Shown here: piece after piece, positions 12,358 to 25,125 of the stretch
Layout of the letters: every line of letters starts with the position of its first letter
How positions within the stretch are numbered: the stretch's first letter is position 1
Assembly: GCF_037975245.1 (NCBI RefSeq)
Contig: NC_092562.1
Span: 9,155,001 to 9,219,000 of the forward strand
Direction of reading: 5' to 3'
DNA from: Apostichopus japonicus
Lineage: Eukaryota > Echinodermata > Holothuroidea > Aspidochirotida > Stichopodidae
Length of the DNA: 64,000 nt
Program-made: the position numbers and the translations under genes
Notes under the pieces: generated by a model
The model's database searches: none
The model's input: only the letters and a program-made list of their open reading frames with translations
What the model was told of the DNA's origin: nothing

Positions 12358-13720
12358 CTGAATTGGAAAGCAAAATGTCTAGTAACCACTTTAACATTTT
12401 CAAAGGATGAAGAAAGATTGCACAAGTTTAATAACAAATCTTCTTTTATGTAAATTTCCCCCATTGAGAGGAATCTCAAGATACAGAAGCAAGACTGTAT
12501 CATGTCTGTACAAGACTGTTGTTAATGTACTGTCACAACTCCTCTGTTATGTGGATTTCCCCCATTAAGATGAATCTCAAGATACAGTTTGATAAATGTT
12601 TAGGAAAAACGTTACCATTTAGTAGCTAATACTCAAACAACTACTATGTGGATGATGAAATGTAAAACAAATAAAACATTTGTTTCTACATGTCAGTACT
12701 CAGTGGACAGCATTCTCTATTCAAATAAATATATTTCTTTACTAGCCACCCTGTTTCAGCAAACTGGTCCCTTATCTGAGATAACAATAGCCCTTACATA
12801 TTGCTTCATGTGTTTGCACACAAAAAAAGGCTAATGTAGGGAATGAAAAATGGACATGTATGTAGTTACTGCTGTTACTATGAGAGCGTCCCTTAAGAAA
12901 TTGCTGTTGTATCAACACCGACAGCAGAATAACAAAGCATGATGAACAAATGTGACAAATGCTCTGTATATTGCAAACCACAGCAGAGAACATTTATGCT
13001 TGGAAATGTAACATTTATCAATGGCACCACAGTTTTACCTGTGTTAGGGTGTAAAACAGAAATGTCACCACAGCAGAGACCAACTGGAACTCCTGATGGC
13101 CAATGGAGATTGCGGATGTGAAGTGCTGAAAACTTTCAATTCTTTTTTTGATATAAACCATATCCTGACAGCAGTTTGTATCACAAAGATTTGTTTCTAA
13201 ATTTGGTAATATTCTTTTAAAATGCAATTAGCAAACAGCAGAGTGCATGTTGTCATCATGCCCATTGAACTGAATGTCCTATGTCTTTTTCATTATCTTT
13301 TATAATGTTTCAAATACAAATAACTACAGAGAACATTGACAGCTAAGTAAATTTCTAATCAGGCTTCAAGAATAAATGAATTATCATAAAGCCTCAAGTA
13401 AAGCTACAAACAGCTACCCTGATGATACCACACTGCGATCCACTTCCTGAACTATAAAGGGAGGGTTTTAGCCAATCAAAATAGATTTATACATTCTTAA
13501 TTCTCAATTAACAAATAATCAAGATTTGCATGAACAGAGTTGACAGAAACCAGGAGGTAAATGCTAATTGAAAGAATGATTGAGGCATGATGAATGACCA
13601 TAGCACTTACTGTTCAGTGTACTGCCTGAGTTAACATTAATCTTTATTAAATGAAACTGTTAAAAGAAAGTTGAAAAACCATTCAATAGATCCAATGGCT
13701 TCACTTGAAGATTAGCTCAC

Positions 13721-14059
13721 CTGCTGGAGGTGTAGGAGATGCAGGTAGTACAGTACTACAAACTACACCTGCATCTTCACCATGACCACAATTGTCTATT
13801 TCTATGTGTCCGCAGCTTAAAAGGTTGCTTTCACCACCGGTGCATTCTACGTCGTCCATGTGAATCTCCCCAGAGCCTTCACCAAATGTAGCACTACCAG
13901 GAGCTGAAATCACTTCTGGGAATCCCAACTGACGACATACCACTGCAGCATCGTTGATGTCCCAGAAGTCATCACACACCGTACCCCACTCTCCGTTACG
14001 ATAAATCTCAACTCGACCAGCTGTTTCGTTTCCTCCATTGAGACGAACTGCCCCTTCAT
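13721..14059 (-). CDS. SRCR domain 14 exon (113 codons), array unit with long linker
   Basis: First member of the tandem exon array: [71 protein letters not shown]. It differs from SRCR16-19 mainly in NGG for SGG, ATFG for ASFG, HIEID for HSAID, and a five-residue longer C-terminal linker rich in Pro and Thr (ASPTPPAG). The flanking intron resembles the introns of the other array units, which shows the exon was copied together with its intron. Donor gtgagc, acceptor ttccgattcag. Confidence 0.92.
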
Positions 14060-14777
14060 CTGAATCGGAAAGCAAAATGTCTAGTAACCACTTTTAACTT
14101 TTCAAGGATCCAGAAAGATTGTACAGAAAGTTAAGTAACAACTCTTCTTTTATAAAAATATCCCCCATTTAGAGGAATCTCAAGATACAGAAGCGAGACA
14201 GATTGTTCATGTACTATAACAACTTATGTGGATTTCTCCCATTAAGATGAATCTCAATATACAATTTGATAAATGTTTAGCTAAAACGTTACCATTTGGT
14301 AGCTACTACTGACACAACTACTTTGTGAATGATGAAGTGCAAAACAAAGAAACATTTCTTTTCAATTATCAGTACTGAGTGGAGAGCATTTTCTATTCAA
14401 ATTAATCTATTTCTGTACTAGCCACTCTGTTTCAGCAAACTGGTCCATTATCTGAGATAACAAATAGCCCTTAAATATTGCTTGTTGTGTTTGCAGACAA
14501 AAAGAAAAGAAAATTTAAACAATTTGATTGATTGATGTAGTGAATTGTAATGAAATGGGTCTCTCAGCTATCAATTTTTTTCTCTTCAATATAAGTCTTT
14601 ACATTATCTACCAGTAATATCACTTTGAGATCTGTCTCTTCTATGTTATGCCAATATATTAGCTAATTAAAACTGGTTGTTAACATGAACTTAAAGGAAC
14701 ATGTTTGATTGAAGTTTTTAAACAATTCATTAACATTTAGGCCAGCAGGCCTTCATGTAGGAATGAAAAACCCATAC
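14060..14777 (-). other. Intron SRCR13-SRCR14
   Basis: 718 bp. The part near SRCR14 still resembles array intron sequence (caagatacag, ttaggaaaaacgtta-like, cagcaaactggtcc). The part toward SRCR13 is unique. Nothing else is seen. Confidence 0.75.
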
Positions 14778-15107
14778 CTGGCGTAGGTTTGTCTGAAGTG
14801 AATTGACAGATAACACCAGCATCTTCAAAATGACCACAATTGTCGATGCTAGTATAAGGACAGCTCAACAATTCAGTTTCTTCGCCACCGCATCCAACAT
14901 CATCCAGATGGATTTCTCCGGTTCCCTCACCAAATGCTGCATTAGTACGATAATTTAAGGCCCCAGGGAATCCTAACTGATTGCATACTACATTAGCATC
15001 ATCAATGCCCCATGCATCATCACAGACTGTGCCCCATTCTCCATTTAGGTAGATCTCAACACGTCCAGCTGTCTCATTACCTCCAGCAAGACGAATGGAA
15101 CCTTCCT
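14778..15107 (-). CDS. SRCR domain 13 exon (110 codons)
   Basis: SRCR domain [20 protein letters not shown] with sequon [23 protein letters not shown] (Asn where others have Arg), FGEGTGEIHLDDVGC, LLSC, DNCGHFEDAGVIC and the linker QFTSDKPTPG. It is the closest diverged relative of the tandem array exons that follow it (SRCR14-19), sharing the NETAG, GEIH and LLSC wording, and may represent the founder unit. Acceptor ctctacag, donor gtatggg. A 5.3-kb intron separates it from SRCR12. Confidence 0.9.
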
Positions 15108-15472
15108 CTGTAGAGAAATGATGAACAATACATACAATCGCGTATAAACTCGTTGACAAACAAATTGCCACGTAAACACCTCATATAATCCCTGTACGAG
15201 TTTATACGCAGGAAATGCTATTGTGGTCAATGAATGTTTGAAACAGCCGTTTCTTAAATCGTAGTTTAAGACGTGATATTCACCTATCAGCGAAGAGGAT
15301 GCAGGTAAAGTGTTTGCCGGCATATAACTTATAACTGTTTTTCCATTAACAGGTTTCTATTCAGTGTTTCTTTTCCCGACTTTTTGTTCAGTTGTAGAGG
15401 TTATGTTCCACAGAGTATAAGTTTACTCTGAATAGTTGGCAACATTTTGAAGAAATAATAAAGTATTACTAC

Positions 15473-16706
15473 TAGTGTTTACACGGGTCCAAAAATCGGG
15501 AACCGGGTACCCGAGAGCCGTTACCCGTCGGGTATCCGGGTACCCGGAAAAAATTGTTTACACTCGTGTATCACGATTTTCAAGAAATTACATGTTGGAT
15601 GCTATAATAAATGAATTGTGTTCTCTACTGACAATGTTTTCATGTTCAAATATGTACATGTAAGATAAGGTATAAAACCTTCCTCAATAATTCTATTTGC
15701 TTTTGTTTCTTTCATTAACTTGTTAATAACTTCATATAATTAACATCACTACTAACATCGCACTGCCGCCGCTGCTAATGCTTGCTCTCCACCTCTATCA
15801 GACCACATATCCAATTTAGCTCTTAAACAGTTGTTACTACTACTATCTATTACGCAGGCCCAGGGTTCGCATTAGCCGCCAGATCGCGCGATTCGCGCAA
15901 CTTGATCGCATTTGGAATAAACGATCAGTAAAAAGCCACTTGCAATGATAATTTTTTAGTTAATCCGTCTATAATCCATAAACATCTCTTAAAATTCCTT
16001 GTCAGCCTTTCCTTCTATGAAATAAACGAACGAATAATTATTTCTTATCTAGTCAATGAGAAATATAGCTAAGCCTAACCATCTGTTTATTCGCTGAAAT
16101 TGTGAAGCAGTTATAAGATATCCATGGAATACTTTCATTATTACTGTTACGTCGATCACATGGTTGCCTAACACCACACTAAATCAATGGGGGAAATCTA
16201 GCCTATACCGCTGAAATTGTGACGCAGTTATAAGATATCCATGGAATACTTTCGTTATTCGACCACATGGTAGCCTAACAACACACTAAGTCAATGGGGT
16301 AATCTAGCATAGCCATCTGTTTATTAGCTGAAATTGTGACGCAGTTATAAGATATCCATGGAATACTTTCGTTATTCGACCACATGGTAGCCTAACACCA
16401 CACTAAGTCAATGGGAAATCTGCCTAACTATCGGTTTGCTAAAAAAATCATACTTTGCGTAGGATTCGGGTTATGAATTAGGAACCGGGTAGTATCGCGT
16501 CGGACGGGTACTTTCGTTATTGCTGTTATCTTCGACCACATGAATTGGTAGCCTAGCAACACACTAAGTCAATGGGAAATCTGCCTAACCGTCGGTTTGC
16601 AAAAACAAAACAAAAAAAATTGCACTTTGCGTAGGATTCGGGTAATAAATTAGGAACCGGGTAGTATCGTGTCGGGCGGGTACCCGGATAACCCGTGCAA
16701 ACACTA
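15473..16706. mobile_element. Second hAT-type non-autonomous family (1,234 bp)
   Basis: The termini tagtgtttacacgggt and acccgtgcaaacacta are inverted repeats with one mismatch. The flanks attactac (15465-15472) and attactat (16707-16714) match at 7 of 8 bases. Subterminal regions are rich in the palindrome GGGTACCC and in CCGGGTA motifs. The interior contains three full and two partial copies of a unit of about 117 bp that starts near gctgaaattgtga (about 16094, 16211 and 16328). No transposase is seen. It resembles the 677-2320 family in having cacactaa-gtcaatgg motifs, so the two may be mobilised by related enzymes. Confidence 0.85.
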
Positions 16707-18929
16707 ATTACTATGCATTTCTTGTGTCAAATTTTTACATAATTTACCGTTGGTTCCAACAGAATGAAAAGAAAAGAAAACTTCCACCCAACAACTTTGA
16801 AGCAGGGCCGGTAAAAAACCAAACATGTTTCTCATCCGCGCCAGGGGCCTCCTTTTTCCTGATTCCCAAGTCTCTATTCAGATTACAAGAAATCTAAGCT
16901 ATCCTTAAAAATTATTTTGTAAAGGTTGCCACATATTCCAAACCAGTATTAGCGCATGAAAAGAAGAAAAATGGCCGCCCGTTTTTTCAGATCTCAGTAC
17001 GAGAAACATGTATTTTATTTGGATAGAACAACTTTCGTTAATGTGGATAAGTCAATATTTTCCTACCCTAGCTATATGTCGATTTCAAAAAACCTTTTTT
17101 GAAAATGGATTTTGAAGCTCAGTCAACAATTTAAGAAATGCTAACCGTTAAATACTGGCGTCAAACAATACATTTCGTATTTATTCCAATAAAGATCAAC
17201 GAAGGATAAAAAAGCTGAGTAGAGCTTACTTAAAGAGAAATAGAAACTGCATGTACATGGTCATTTTAAGTATCCAAATACTATACAAAGAGATGGAGTT
17301 CACCGAAACACCCCTTTACCTTACCACCTGAAGAAAACCGTCTTTTATAAATTATGGTACCTTACAGTACTTTACATTTGATACAAAAGTTACTTCTACA
17401 ACAGCTTCCCAAAATTTGTGTGTGTCGCAACAGGTTAAGTTTTAACCGCGCAGCACAGTACCATTAATAATTAATTTGCTTATTACACCAAAATTTACAC
17501 TCGGTGTCCAGATGGCAAGAAATTGTACCATCATGTTCAATGTGTTGGCTCGTTCCCATGGTGCAATGAACTTGGGCAAGTTCGAATGTCGATGACCTAC
17601 TTATGTTCCGTGACCAATGTTAATGAGAATTATGTGTGTTTTTCCACGTGTTATATATATATATATATATAGAAGTTTTACGTAAGCGGAGTGAATTGCG
17701 GGGCGGCTTGTTGATTGTGAGGAAGCACTTATCTAGGCATCAATATTTGTGAAAAATATCGTCAGGTTTTTCTTCAGAAAATATTTTTGACCAGTAATTG
17801 GAATCTCAAATGTATTAAGAAGTACTGGGTGTAAACCTTATCATTGCATTTTGGGGTAAGTCAGATCTTCAAGTGCAAAATATTGTTTTCATTTAAGGTT
17901 ATCGTGGTTTTCTTGCGAGGTGTATATGGCGTATCTTTCGATGTAGGCTAAGAGGTAGTGTCGGCCAAGGCCTACCTAGTTCTCATAGATTGTTACCTAC
18001 ATTCAATTTAATGCTTAACGGGAGGAACTCGTATAAATAGTAACAGACTGGGCACATTGTCATAAGTAATATAGTTTCCTTGCTAAAGTTTTTGCACTGA
18101 TTGTATCGTTGTTTGTGCTCATAGTAGTAGTAGCGCTGCTTTCTTCGTTACTCTTATTCTTATCGGCTTAAGTATATGCTAACTTTGGGTTGAATATTTT
18201 GGAAAGTCATTAATTGGGCTTGGTGCGATACTGAGTTTACCGACTCTTTTCTTCATCACAGTTTATTCTAATCCATAGAAGCTCTGCTATATAAAGCGGC
18301 TGCGAACACCCTATGTGTACAGATTATACAAGATTATACGTCTTTACGCGTGTATAATCCCTATTCAGAGGCACTAGAGAGAGTAGAAAGTTGTGTACAG
18401 AAAAGTATAACATCGTATAATCGCGTAGATAAACGTAGAGTATACGTCTACGCTGAGTTATACGTGAGTGGTACTGTAGCCTACATAATACTGTAAATGT
18501 GTTCTGCTGCAAACAATACACTAATTACGTTCATGTCATTCAAAATACACTTTCACATAACTACACAAGTTTTTGGCGCACTTAACGTAACTGAGTTACA
18601 ATATCTGTAAGTTTCCCACCCTGTGTCGGGTTATACTACGTACACTCACAGCCAATCACAGTTGTGAAATCTTAACGTTACTGGACAGTATTTAATGATC
18701 AGAAAACTTTGTGGAAGGAATTTCTATCGTTCAAGTATTATATGGGTTTCACTGTTTTGCATGTGACATTGACTGACTTGTCTGTGATATTGCTCTCTAT
18801 AAATTACTATAGGCCTACAATAAATAATTATCATGAATTTTTAGGTTTAACACATGTTGACAGCATTCATGTGTTTACGTGTTATATCCAAATTGCCTGT
18901 AATGACACTACACGTGCGTCGCATACAAA

Positions 18930-19125
18930 CAGTATTGTTTATGATAAACAATATAAATCCTACCAACTAGAATGATAAATAATTTATCGTTTAAGTAGGT
19001 AGGATTTAGATTGTTTACTACTGTACAGCTCACGTGCGTACGTCCAGCAATGCATTTTCACTCGGCCTATAGACTGTCAGTGTCTGATCGACTGTTGTTA
19101 CAACACCGTTCAAAATGCATTGCAC
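18930..19125. repeat. Nested inverted repeats
   Basis: The left arm taaacaatataaatcctacc (from about 18945) pairs with ggtaggatttagattgttta (ending about 19017). A second pair, caatgcatttt and aaaatgcattg, flanks 19049-19122. The motif cacgtgcgt occurs on both sides. It probably marks a degenerate palindromic transposon. No target duplication could be assigned. Confidence 0.45.
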
Positions 19126-20364
19126 TGACAATTAGCCACGAGTCTCATTTGTTTTCTGGGTACATTATTAGAAACTAACGTTAGGTGACTTTATTAGTGT
19201 ACAGATTTCTGCTAACGATGATGTAAAGTTAATATATGGCGCATGTTTTTAAATAATCTATGTATGGTTTGGGGGTTATTTAGAAACTATTTAATTGAAT
19301 TGACTTTTGTTTTTAATGAAATATAATTAGGCTCAATAATTCTTCAAAGCCTTCATTTTTTTGGGGGGTCGTCCGAATTGGACTACCAAGCACACAACAT
19401 TTTGAAAGATTTGGTAGTCCGACGTAATTTCTAGTGGTCTCGGACAACTGTTAAAACTACTGCAAATAAGTAGATTGTATTCAAAATACATTTTAGACAT
19501 ATGTGACTGCTGAAAAAATGACAATTATCTCCTTCGTTTTTCAAGTTACAAGTGATTTTGTGTTGGTCTGGGTGTGTGCTTTGTTTTTATTAACTTTATA
19601 ATTGCTTTGTGCCATGAAACATCACCAAGTCTGATCTGAGGTGAGCTCTAGGTGATGAGACATTCTTTTCTCACTAGTTCTGTTCCAGCTATCTGCAATT
19701 AATATATAAGATTCATTGAACACGTTTTTTCCATATTGGGGGAAGACTGTCATTGGCAACTGCAAAATATTTGGACATAATGTGCAGCAGCAATCACCAG
19801 CTTGCAATTTGACCTGGTTGCCTGCCGAAATCTTCATACTGGATTGCAGTCAAGCTATTTACCTACGTGTTTGTTGTTTACATAAGATTTTCTTGGCTTC
19901 TTGGTGGATTTTCTAGAAACAGACATTTTGCATCTCAATCTGACATCTTTTTGGCTGAATCCCAACGATTTTGTCAGCCTCAAAAACTACTGCTGTACGT
20001 CAGGCACACCCTGACGTTTACACATACTGATGTCTATAAGTGGGCAGCATTTCCAAGCATTTAATTGAAATAAAAGTGTCATTGCTGGTGATTGTCTGTA
20101 ACCATGTCTGAGCAAATCAAGAAACTGTCAGCAGACAAGGGACATTTCTGCTGTCAGGTATATAGTTGGAGGTGAGGGGGGGGGGGGGGTGACAGTGGTA
20201 AAACTACTGCACTACCCTGGTCTTTTCTGATGTTGTTTTCTATCTTTTTAAATTGCTAAGGAGCAATGGAACTATCAGAGCTGTCATTTTCACATGTTGA
20301 TATTTCTTTTACATTGTTTTCAGCACTGGCCTGGGACAAATACAACACATCTCCTTCTACTTAC

Positions 20365-20709
20365 CTAAGCCTTGTTCAGAATTATAACAGACTACACTGG
20401 CATCTTCGAAATGACTGCAGAAACCCTCAGTCTGGAACTGACATTGCAAGAAGTCAGTTTCATTGCCAATGCAAGTTGTGTAATAAGACTGTATGGGGCC
20501 AGTGCCTTCACCAAAGGCTGCATTTGGCAGAGCTGCCTTGGCTCCTTCAAATCCAAGATGGCGACAGACGACTGTTGCCAGATTTTTATCCCAACCGTCA
20601 TCGCACACTGTACCCCACTGACCATTAACAAAAATTTCCACTCGACCTGCAGAGCTATTGCCGCCAGCTAACCGAAGTGCAGACATTGGGGCCGTTGAAT
20701 TGAACAAAT
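20365..20709 (-). CDS. SRCR domain 12 exon (115 codons), altered acidic motif
   Basis: SRCR domain following the FZ exon. It begins DLFNSTAPMSALRLAGG, an extended N-terminal linker with an extra NST sequon, then GGNSSAG (second sequon), [52 protein letters not shown] and the tail YNSEQGLG. The DDV before the third cysteine, present in every other copy, is replaced by Tyr-Tyr-Thr. The CGH or CNH after the fifth cysteine is CSH. It is the longest SRCR exon. Acceptor cctccag, donor gtaagtag. It has probably diverged for a different ligand surface. Confidence 0.89.
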
Positions 20710-22191
20710 CTGGAGGTTAAAATTAAAAGATTAAAAAAGTTGCCCAAGTTATCTCAATCTGCCTAGTTGGGTAGAATCTGTACATCCTGATTGAGCACCC
20801 CAAATGACCCTTGATCTATTCTAGTAATTTAAACTTCAGATTTCATACATTTTCTGCCTTCTTTTGAAACCCATGAGATATGTATATATCAACATGAAAA
20901 AGGAATCATATTCATTAAAGCATAAGAAAAGTGGCATTTATAGTTTGCTATCCTATGATTACACTGGCTCAACTTTTCAATGCAAGCATTAACAAAATAG
21001 CTTGACAAGACTAACACAAACCTGACCCAAGCAAAGATGCATTACTCTCAAAGGGAAATCTTCATCAAACAAGGATAACAGCAATAGCAGCAAGATACGT
21101 AGACTTAACATGCCACTGCAGCGTATGTTTGTCTTCCAGAGAAGTGGCTTTGCTCAACTGTCATTGAACTATACTACGTATCAATGATTATTACCAGTAT
21201 TAAAAACTGCAAAAGCACACAATGATAGCAGGCTACCACTCATGGATAGATGGCATATGAGTTAATCAATTGAGAAACGATTACCTATAATATACCTTGT
21301 GTCTGATAGTGAACCAAGTTCTATGTTAACCAATGCATAGCAAACTCACTGATGCATCACTGACTCACTATCCTGGCAAAAAAAAAAACACTTGCGACAA
21401 CCAGTACATACCTGTAATCACACAGGATTATGGCAGGTCAAACACAAACGGAAAAAAAATTCACACATCAACATGCAGGGAATAGCGACTTTTTTCGAAC
21501 CTAATTCACATGTAAATTACTGACACATTTTAACAGGTACCTAAATGAAGCACATATCTGTCGAAACCTGTGAATTTTGACAAGATGGAAAAATTGAGGA
21601 AATGTCTGTTGCTTTCCACAGTAAACTTGGAAGAAACTAACACAAGAATTAAACATGGATAACTTGGGGGGGGGGGGAAGTGGTATGTCACACAAAACTC
21701 TGTTTTCTGGGCATATTTCACACATTCTCACACCCTCGATAAACAAAGAATAAATAGGGTGTCATCGCCAACAAAATGTGACAAATGTCAATAGGTAGAT
21801 GAGAGCGCAATAAAAAAGTCGATAATCGCGAAATAAGTAAAGAGTGGTAAAGAGCTGAAAGGGCGCCAGCAGTCCATCCACCACCCTCCCGCCACTGATT
21901 TCACACTTTTTCACACCCTGGATTTTTTAAACAACAGGCTGCCACAGATTCCTGTGTCCATCTATGTGTGAAAAAAGGTGAAAATTAGAAAATCTAGTTG
22001 ACATTGTTTTTAGAAATCACAAATTTGTCTGCAAACTTCCGGTAATATTTACATGTTTCCACAAACAAAGCTGGAACCCAGTGACTGAATTTATTCCATA
22101 GGTTGATCCTCTGTGAAGCACAGCCCTATTTACCTCTGTTAAATCTACTGGTGAGATAACAAATGAAAGACCCCAATCGTAGAAGTCTCAC
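20710..22191 (-). other. Intron FZ-SRCR12
   Basis: AT-rich intron with a G run at about 21665-21676 and the MITE fragment at 21741-21897. No other feature is recognised. Confidence 0.75.
21741..21897. mobile_element. Fragment of the cagtggcggag hAT MITE family
   Basis: It matches the 37350-37721 element in reverse orientation. Shared features are the gtcatcgcca, tgacaaatgtcaatagg and gggcgccagcagt segments and the terminal cgccactg. The GC-rich subterminal part and the other end are missing. It lies in the intron between the FZ exon and SRCR12. Confidence 0.75.
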
Positions 22192-22593
22192 CTCCATAGG
22201 GGAACCCAACTGGATCCTCTTCAAAGCAGAGACCTGAGCCCGCTGAAGGGAGCAGTGAACAATCTACGTCTGTTGGAATAGTTGTTGAACTCAGCTGCTC
22301 AAGAATTGGCGAACATTGAAGCAGTCCATCTTCACATAGTTCTCTACAAGGAATATTGGTATAGCCTGAGCTGGGACATGGTGGAGCTAACTGCAAGCAC
22401 ATGAGTTGGTAGAATGCTGCCAAGCATCCGAAGGGTTGAATTGAAGAAAACATCAAAAATGCATCTAGTTCTGCTTCTGGCTGTGTAATATGGCCAAACA
22501 CATTTGGAAACTCAGTCCTCTTGTAAGGCATATTTGCGCAAGCTGGAAGCACAAGATCTTCACATGTTTGAATTGGTGGCTCTGGAGAAGCAC
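22192..22593 (-). CDS. Frizzled-type cysteine-rich domain (FZ/CRD) exon (134 codons)
   Basis: The exon encodes ten cysteines in the order expected for a Frizzled CRD. The hallmark MPYKRTEFPN follows the second cysteine (family form Y-N-x-T-x-x-P-N, here with Lys for Asn). A pair spaced as in FGCLAAFYQLMC follows, then PPC, the IPCRELC element (usually P-C-R-x-x-C), LQC, VDC and GLC. FZ domains bind Wnts or lipids, and they also occur in mosaic proteins such as corin together with SRCR domains. Acceptor cattgtag and donor gtgaga keep phase 1-1, so the exon is in frame with SRCR11 and SRCR12. Length and cysteine count argue for a complete domain. Ligand and function are unknown. Confidence 0.88.
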
Positions 22594-23166
22594 CTACAAT
22601 GAAAAGAACAATATAAAAAGAAATCAATTAGCATCTTGCATCTTAAAATGGGGCAAGAAACAAAGGCAATTTGTCATTTCTCTTCACACATTGTTTGCAT
22701 ATTTTAACTCCAAGATTCCTGAACAAACTTCATTTGTAGTGATATCCATGGTGGAACAGTACCTCAATATTGTACTCAAAACTTAGAATGACAAGAAAAA
22801 AAGGGGGAGGGGGAAGATGTGAGGGGCAGGAGGAGAGGGGTGTTACTCTTTTCTTTCACTACCATTGTTTGTAATTCTCACTGTTTTGTTCATAATTGCT
22901 GCTTCACTGTTCAACTTAATTTCTGCATCTATCCATGAAGGCAAATCCCAAGCCCCACCTGCTCTACAATACTTTGTCCTAAAACTTAGTTTTTATGGAA
23001 GTCATTAGTGGTGTTACATATCCTTTGCTTCGTCTTATAATTAACATGTGAAGCTCCCAATATTCTCAATGGCATGCAACTCCATATTTCAATCAACCAC
23101 ATGAAACAATCTTTTCTTAGTAGCATCACAAGAATTTCAAACATCATACCACCTTCTATTAACTAC
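22594..23166 (-). other. Intron SRCR11-FZ, part outside the minisatellite
   Basis: About 570 bp of AT-rich sequence with a purine-rich stretch (aaaaaagggggaggggg) near 22797. The rest of the intron is the 58-bp minisatellite. Nothing else is seen. Confidence 0.75.
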
Positions 23167-23962
23167 ACTTCATAACAGACCAGACCAACACTTAATTCAA
23201 CAGCAATCCCTTTCTATTTCTAGGTCTTCATAACAGACCAGACTAATACTGAATTCAACAGTAATCCCTTTCTATTTCTAGGTCTTCATAACAGACCAGA
23301 CTAATACTGAATTCAACAGTAATCCCTTTTTATTTCTAGGTCTTCATAACAGACCAGACTAATACTGAATTCAACAGTAATCCCTTTCTATTTCTAGGTC
23401 TTCATAACAGACCAGACTAATACTGAATTCAACAGTAATCCCTTTCTATTTCTAGGTCTTCATAACAGACCAGACTAATACTGAATTCAACAGTAATCCC
23501 TTTCTATTTCTAGGTCTTCATAACAGACCAGACTAATACTGAATTCAACAGTAATCCCTTTCTATTTCTAGGTCTTCATTACAGACCAGACTAATACTGA
23601 ATTGCAGACTAATTCGAAGTCTTCATAACACAATACATAATATTACTGAGTTGACAATTATATCTTTTTCTATATCTAGGTCTTTATAACACCATACCAT
23701 ATTGAGTTTAAGAGTAATTCCTCTTTCTATTTATAAGTCTTCATAACTGTCACAATATCGTTACTGAGTTGACAATTATACCTCTTTCTATATCTAGGTC
23801 TTTATAACACCATACCATATTGAGTTTAAGAGTAATTCCACTTTCTATTTCTAGGTGTTCATATTACATACCAGACTAATAGTGAATTTAGTCTTATAAC
23901 AAAGACTTTTGATTTCTAGGTCTTCATAACAGACTAGATAAATACTGAATTTACAATCATAC
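23167..23962. repeat. 58-bp minisatellite adjoining the SRCR11 donor
   Basis: About seven copies of a 58-bp unit (ggtcttcataacagacc ... tatttcta) are nearly identical between 23167 and 23595. Degenerate copies follow up to the donor of the SRCR11 exon, including a dimer of about 118 bp repeated at 23643 and 23761. The unit resembles the sequence directly beside the exon, so the array seems to have grown from the donor-proximal intron. There are no spacers of variable sequence, so it is not a CRISPR array. Confidence 0.92.
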
Positions 23963-24289
23963 CTTCTTCTGTCAGCTCATAACAGACAACACCTGCATCT
24001 TCTGCGTGACCGCAGTTATCTTCTGATGCATAGCTGCATTCAAGAAGGTTACCCTCACTGCCAAGACATTCCACATCATCTAGCAGGATATCACCTGTTC
24101 CCAAACCAAAGAAAGCATATCTGGGGGCAGACAATGCTCCTCCAAACCCCAATTGGCGACAGACAACTTCAGCATCTGTGAGATCCCAGAGATCATCACA
24201 AACAGTCCCCCATTGGCCATTAAGATAAACCTCAACTCGTCCAGAAGTAGAGTTACCTTCCATCAGACGTACATCTCCATTGATAAGCT
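23963..24289 (-). CDS. SRCR domain 11 exon (109 codons)
   Basis: SRCR domain [22 protein letters not shown] with sequon [59 protein letters not shown] and the linker YELTEEG. The glycine pair before the sequon is Glu-Gly here, and Ser replaces Ala after it. Acceptor ttctgcag, donor gtatgatt. The donor side runs straight into a 58-bp minisatellite: the nearest degenerate copy starts within about 40 bp of the exon. It lies directly upstream of the Frizzled exon in the transcript. Confidence 0.9.
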
Positions 24290-25125
24290 CTGCAGAAGAA
24301 GGAAAAAAAACATATTCCCTAAAGCAATCACCTCAAACAGACTAATATTGTGTACATTTACAGACTGACCATTACTGTGGTAACTCAGTGAATGGTTTGG
24401 CAAGATTGCTGGGATGCATTTTACTAAGGTCAGACCAAATTTGGAAGAGCACCTTCAAAATGGCATAAAATTCATCACTATGAAGTTTGTTCCCATTGAT
24501 GCAAAAAGTATGTCCAAATTTTGGACAAGACTGATTCCTGCATAAAACATGAACAGAACCCTCATTTACATCTTACTTCACCTGCTCAGGAGCTTCATTA
24601 ATTCTGGGATCTTTACATATTGTTTTTGTCCTCTATATCTTTCCAAGTCATTATACTGGAGGTCATGATTTATGCATGTGATATCTTCTAAGGTTTTAGT
24701 ATTGGTCGTATTAGTTTTCCATGCTTAAAATTGCTTCAAGGTTTCCTGAAGAACTTGCCTGGAGGTGCTCCCCTTCCAAATTATTTAAATCCAGAACAAA
24801 TTATTTCCAGAGTGTTAAATTAGAGAAAGGAAAAGTGATGGGAGGATATGGCAGAAATACAATTAATGATCACTAATGACTTCTCTCTCACACTTGAGAG
24901 TAACATGATCATATTTTAATACGATGGCTTACTCTCAGTATAATTGTATGAAAAATGCATGCACATAACATGTTGCATACGATGGCTACAACACTTGAAG
25001 TGATATGATCATTGGGCAAGAAATTCATCAATATGAATATGAAAGATATCATACCATTTACTCCTAATCATTATCATTATCTGGATAGAAATTAATGAAT
25101 ATGTATACACTGACTATATACTTAC
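24290..25125 (-). other. Intron between the linker exon and SRCR11
   Basis: 836 bp, AT-rich. A partly repeated theme, atgatcat-acgatggct, occurs near 24907 and 24977. No gene or known repeat is recognised. Confidence 0.7.

Larger units (their letters stand above)
3352..13720 (-). other. Introns between SRCR14 and SRCR19
   Basis: Five array introns: 3352-4902, 5227-8429, 8754-10305, 10630-12036 and 12358-13720. All share one sequence of about 1.4-1.55 kb. Only 5227-8429 carries the hAT element. I see no other gene or RNA in them. A 15-bp stretch bounded by splice-like signals recurs in each and is discussed among the rejected items. Confidence 0.8.
10805..14100. repeat. Older units of the SRCR exon-intron tandem array
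   Basis: Two further units of about 1.7 kb, each an SRCR exon plus intron, are recognisably copies of the units at 1-10804 but more diverged. They have small indels, a deletion of about 150 bp at 11888, and exon substitutions. Divergence increases from left to right (SRCR16-19 identical, SRCR15 close, SRCR14 further), as expected if the array grew on its left, 3', side. Confidence 0.85.
15108..20364 (-). other. Intron SRCR12-SRCR13 (5.3 kb)
   Basis: It holds the hAT element at 15473-16706, a TA microsatellite at 17653-17672, the nested inverted repeats at 18930-19125 and a 14-bp G run at about 20177. 16715-18900 and 19130-20364 are otherwise unremarkable. Several short open frames there match nothing I know. 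Confidence 0.7.

Noticed and set aside
23167-23595. Regular 58-bp repeat as a CRISPR-like array
   Set aside because: The whole unit is repeated without variable spacers, and the context is a eukaryotic intron. It is a minisatellite.
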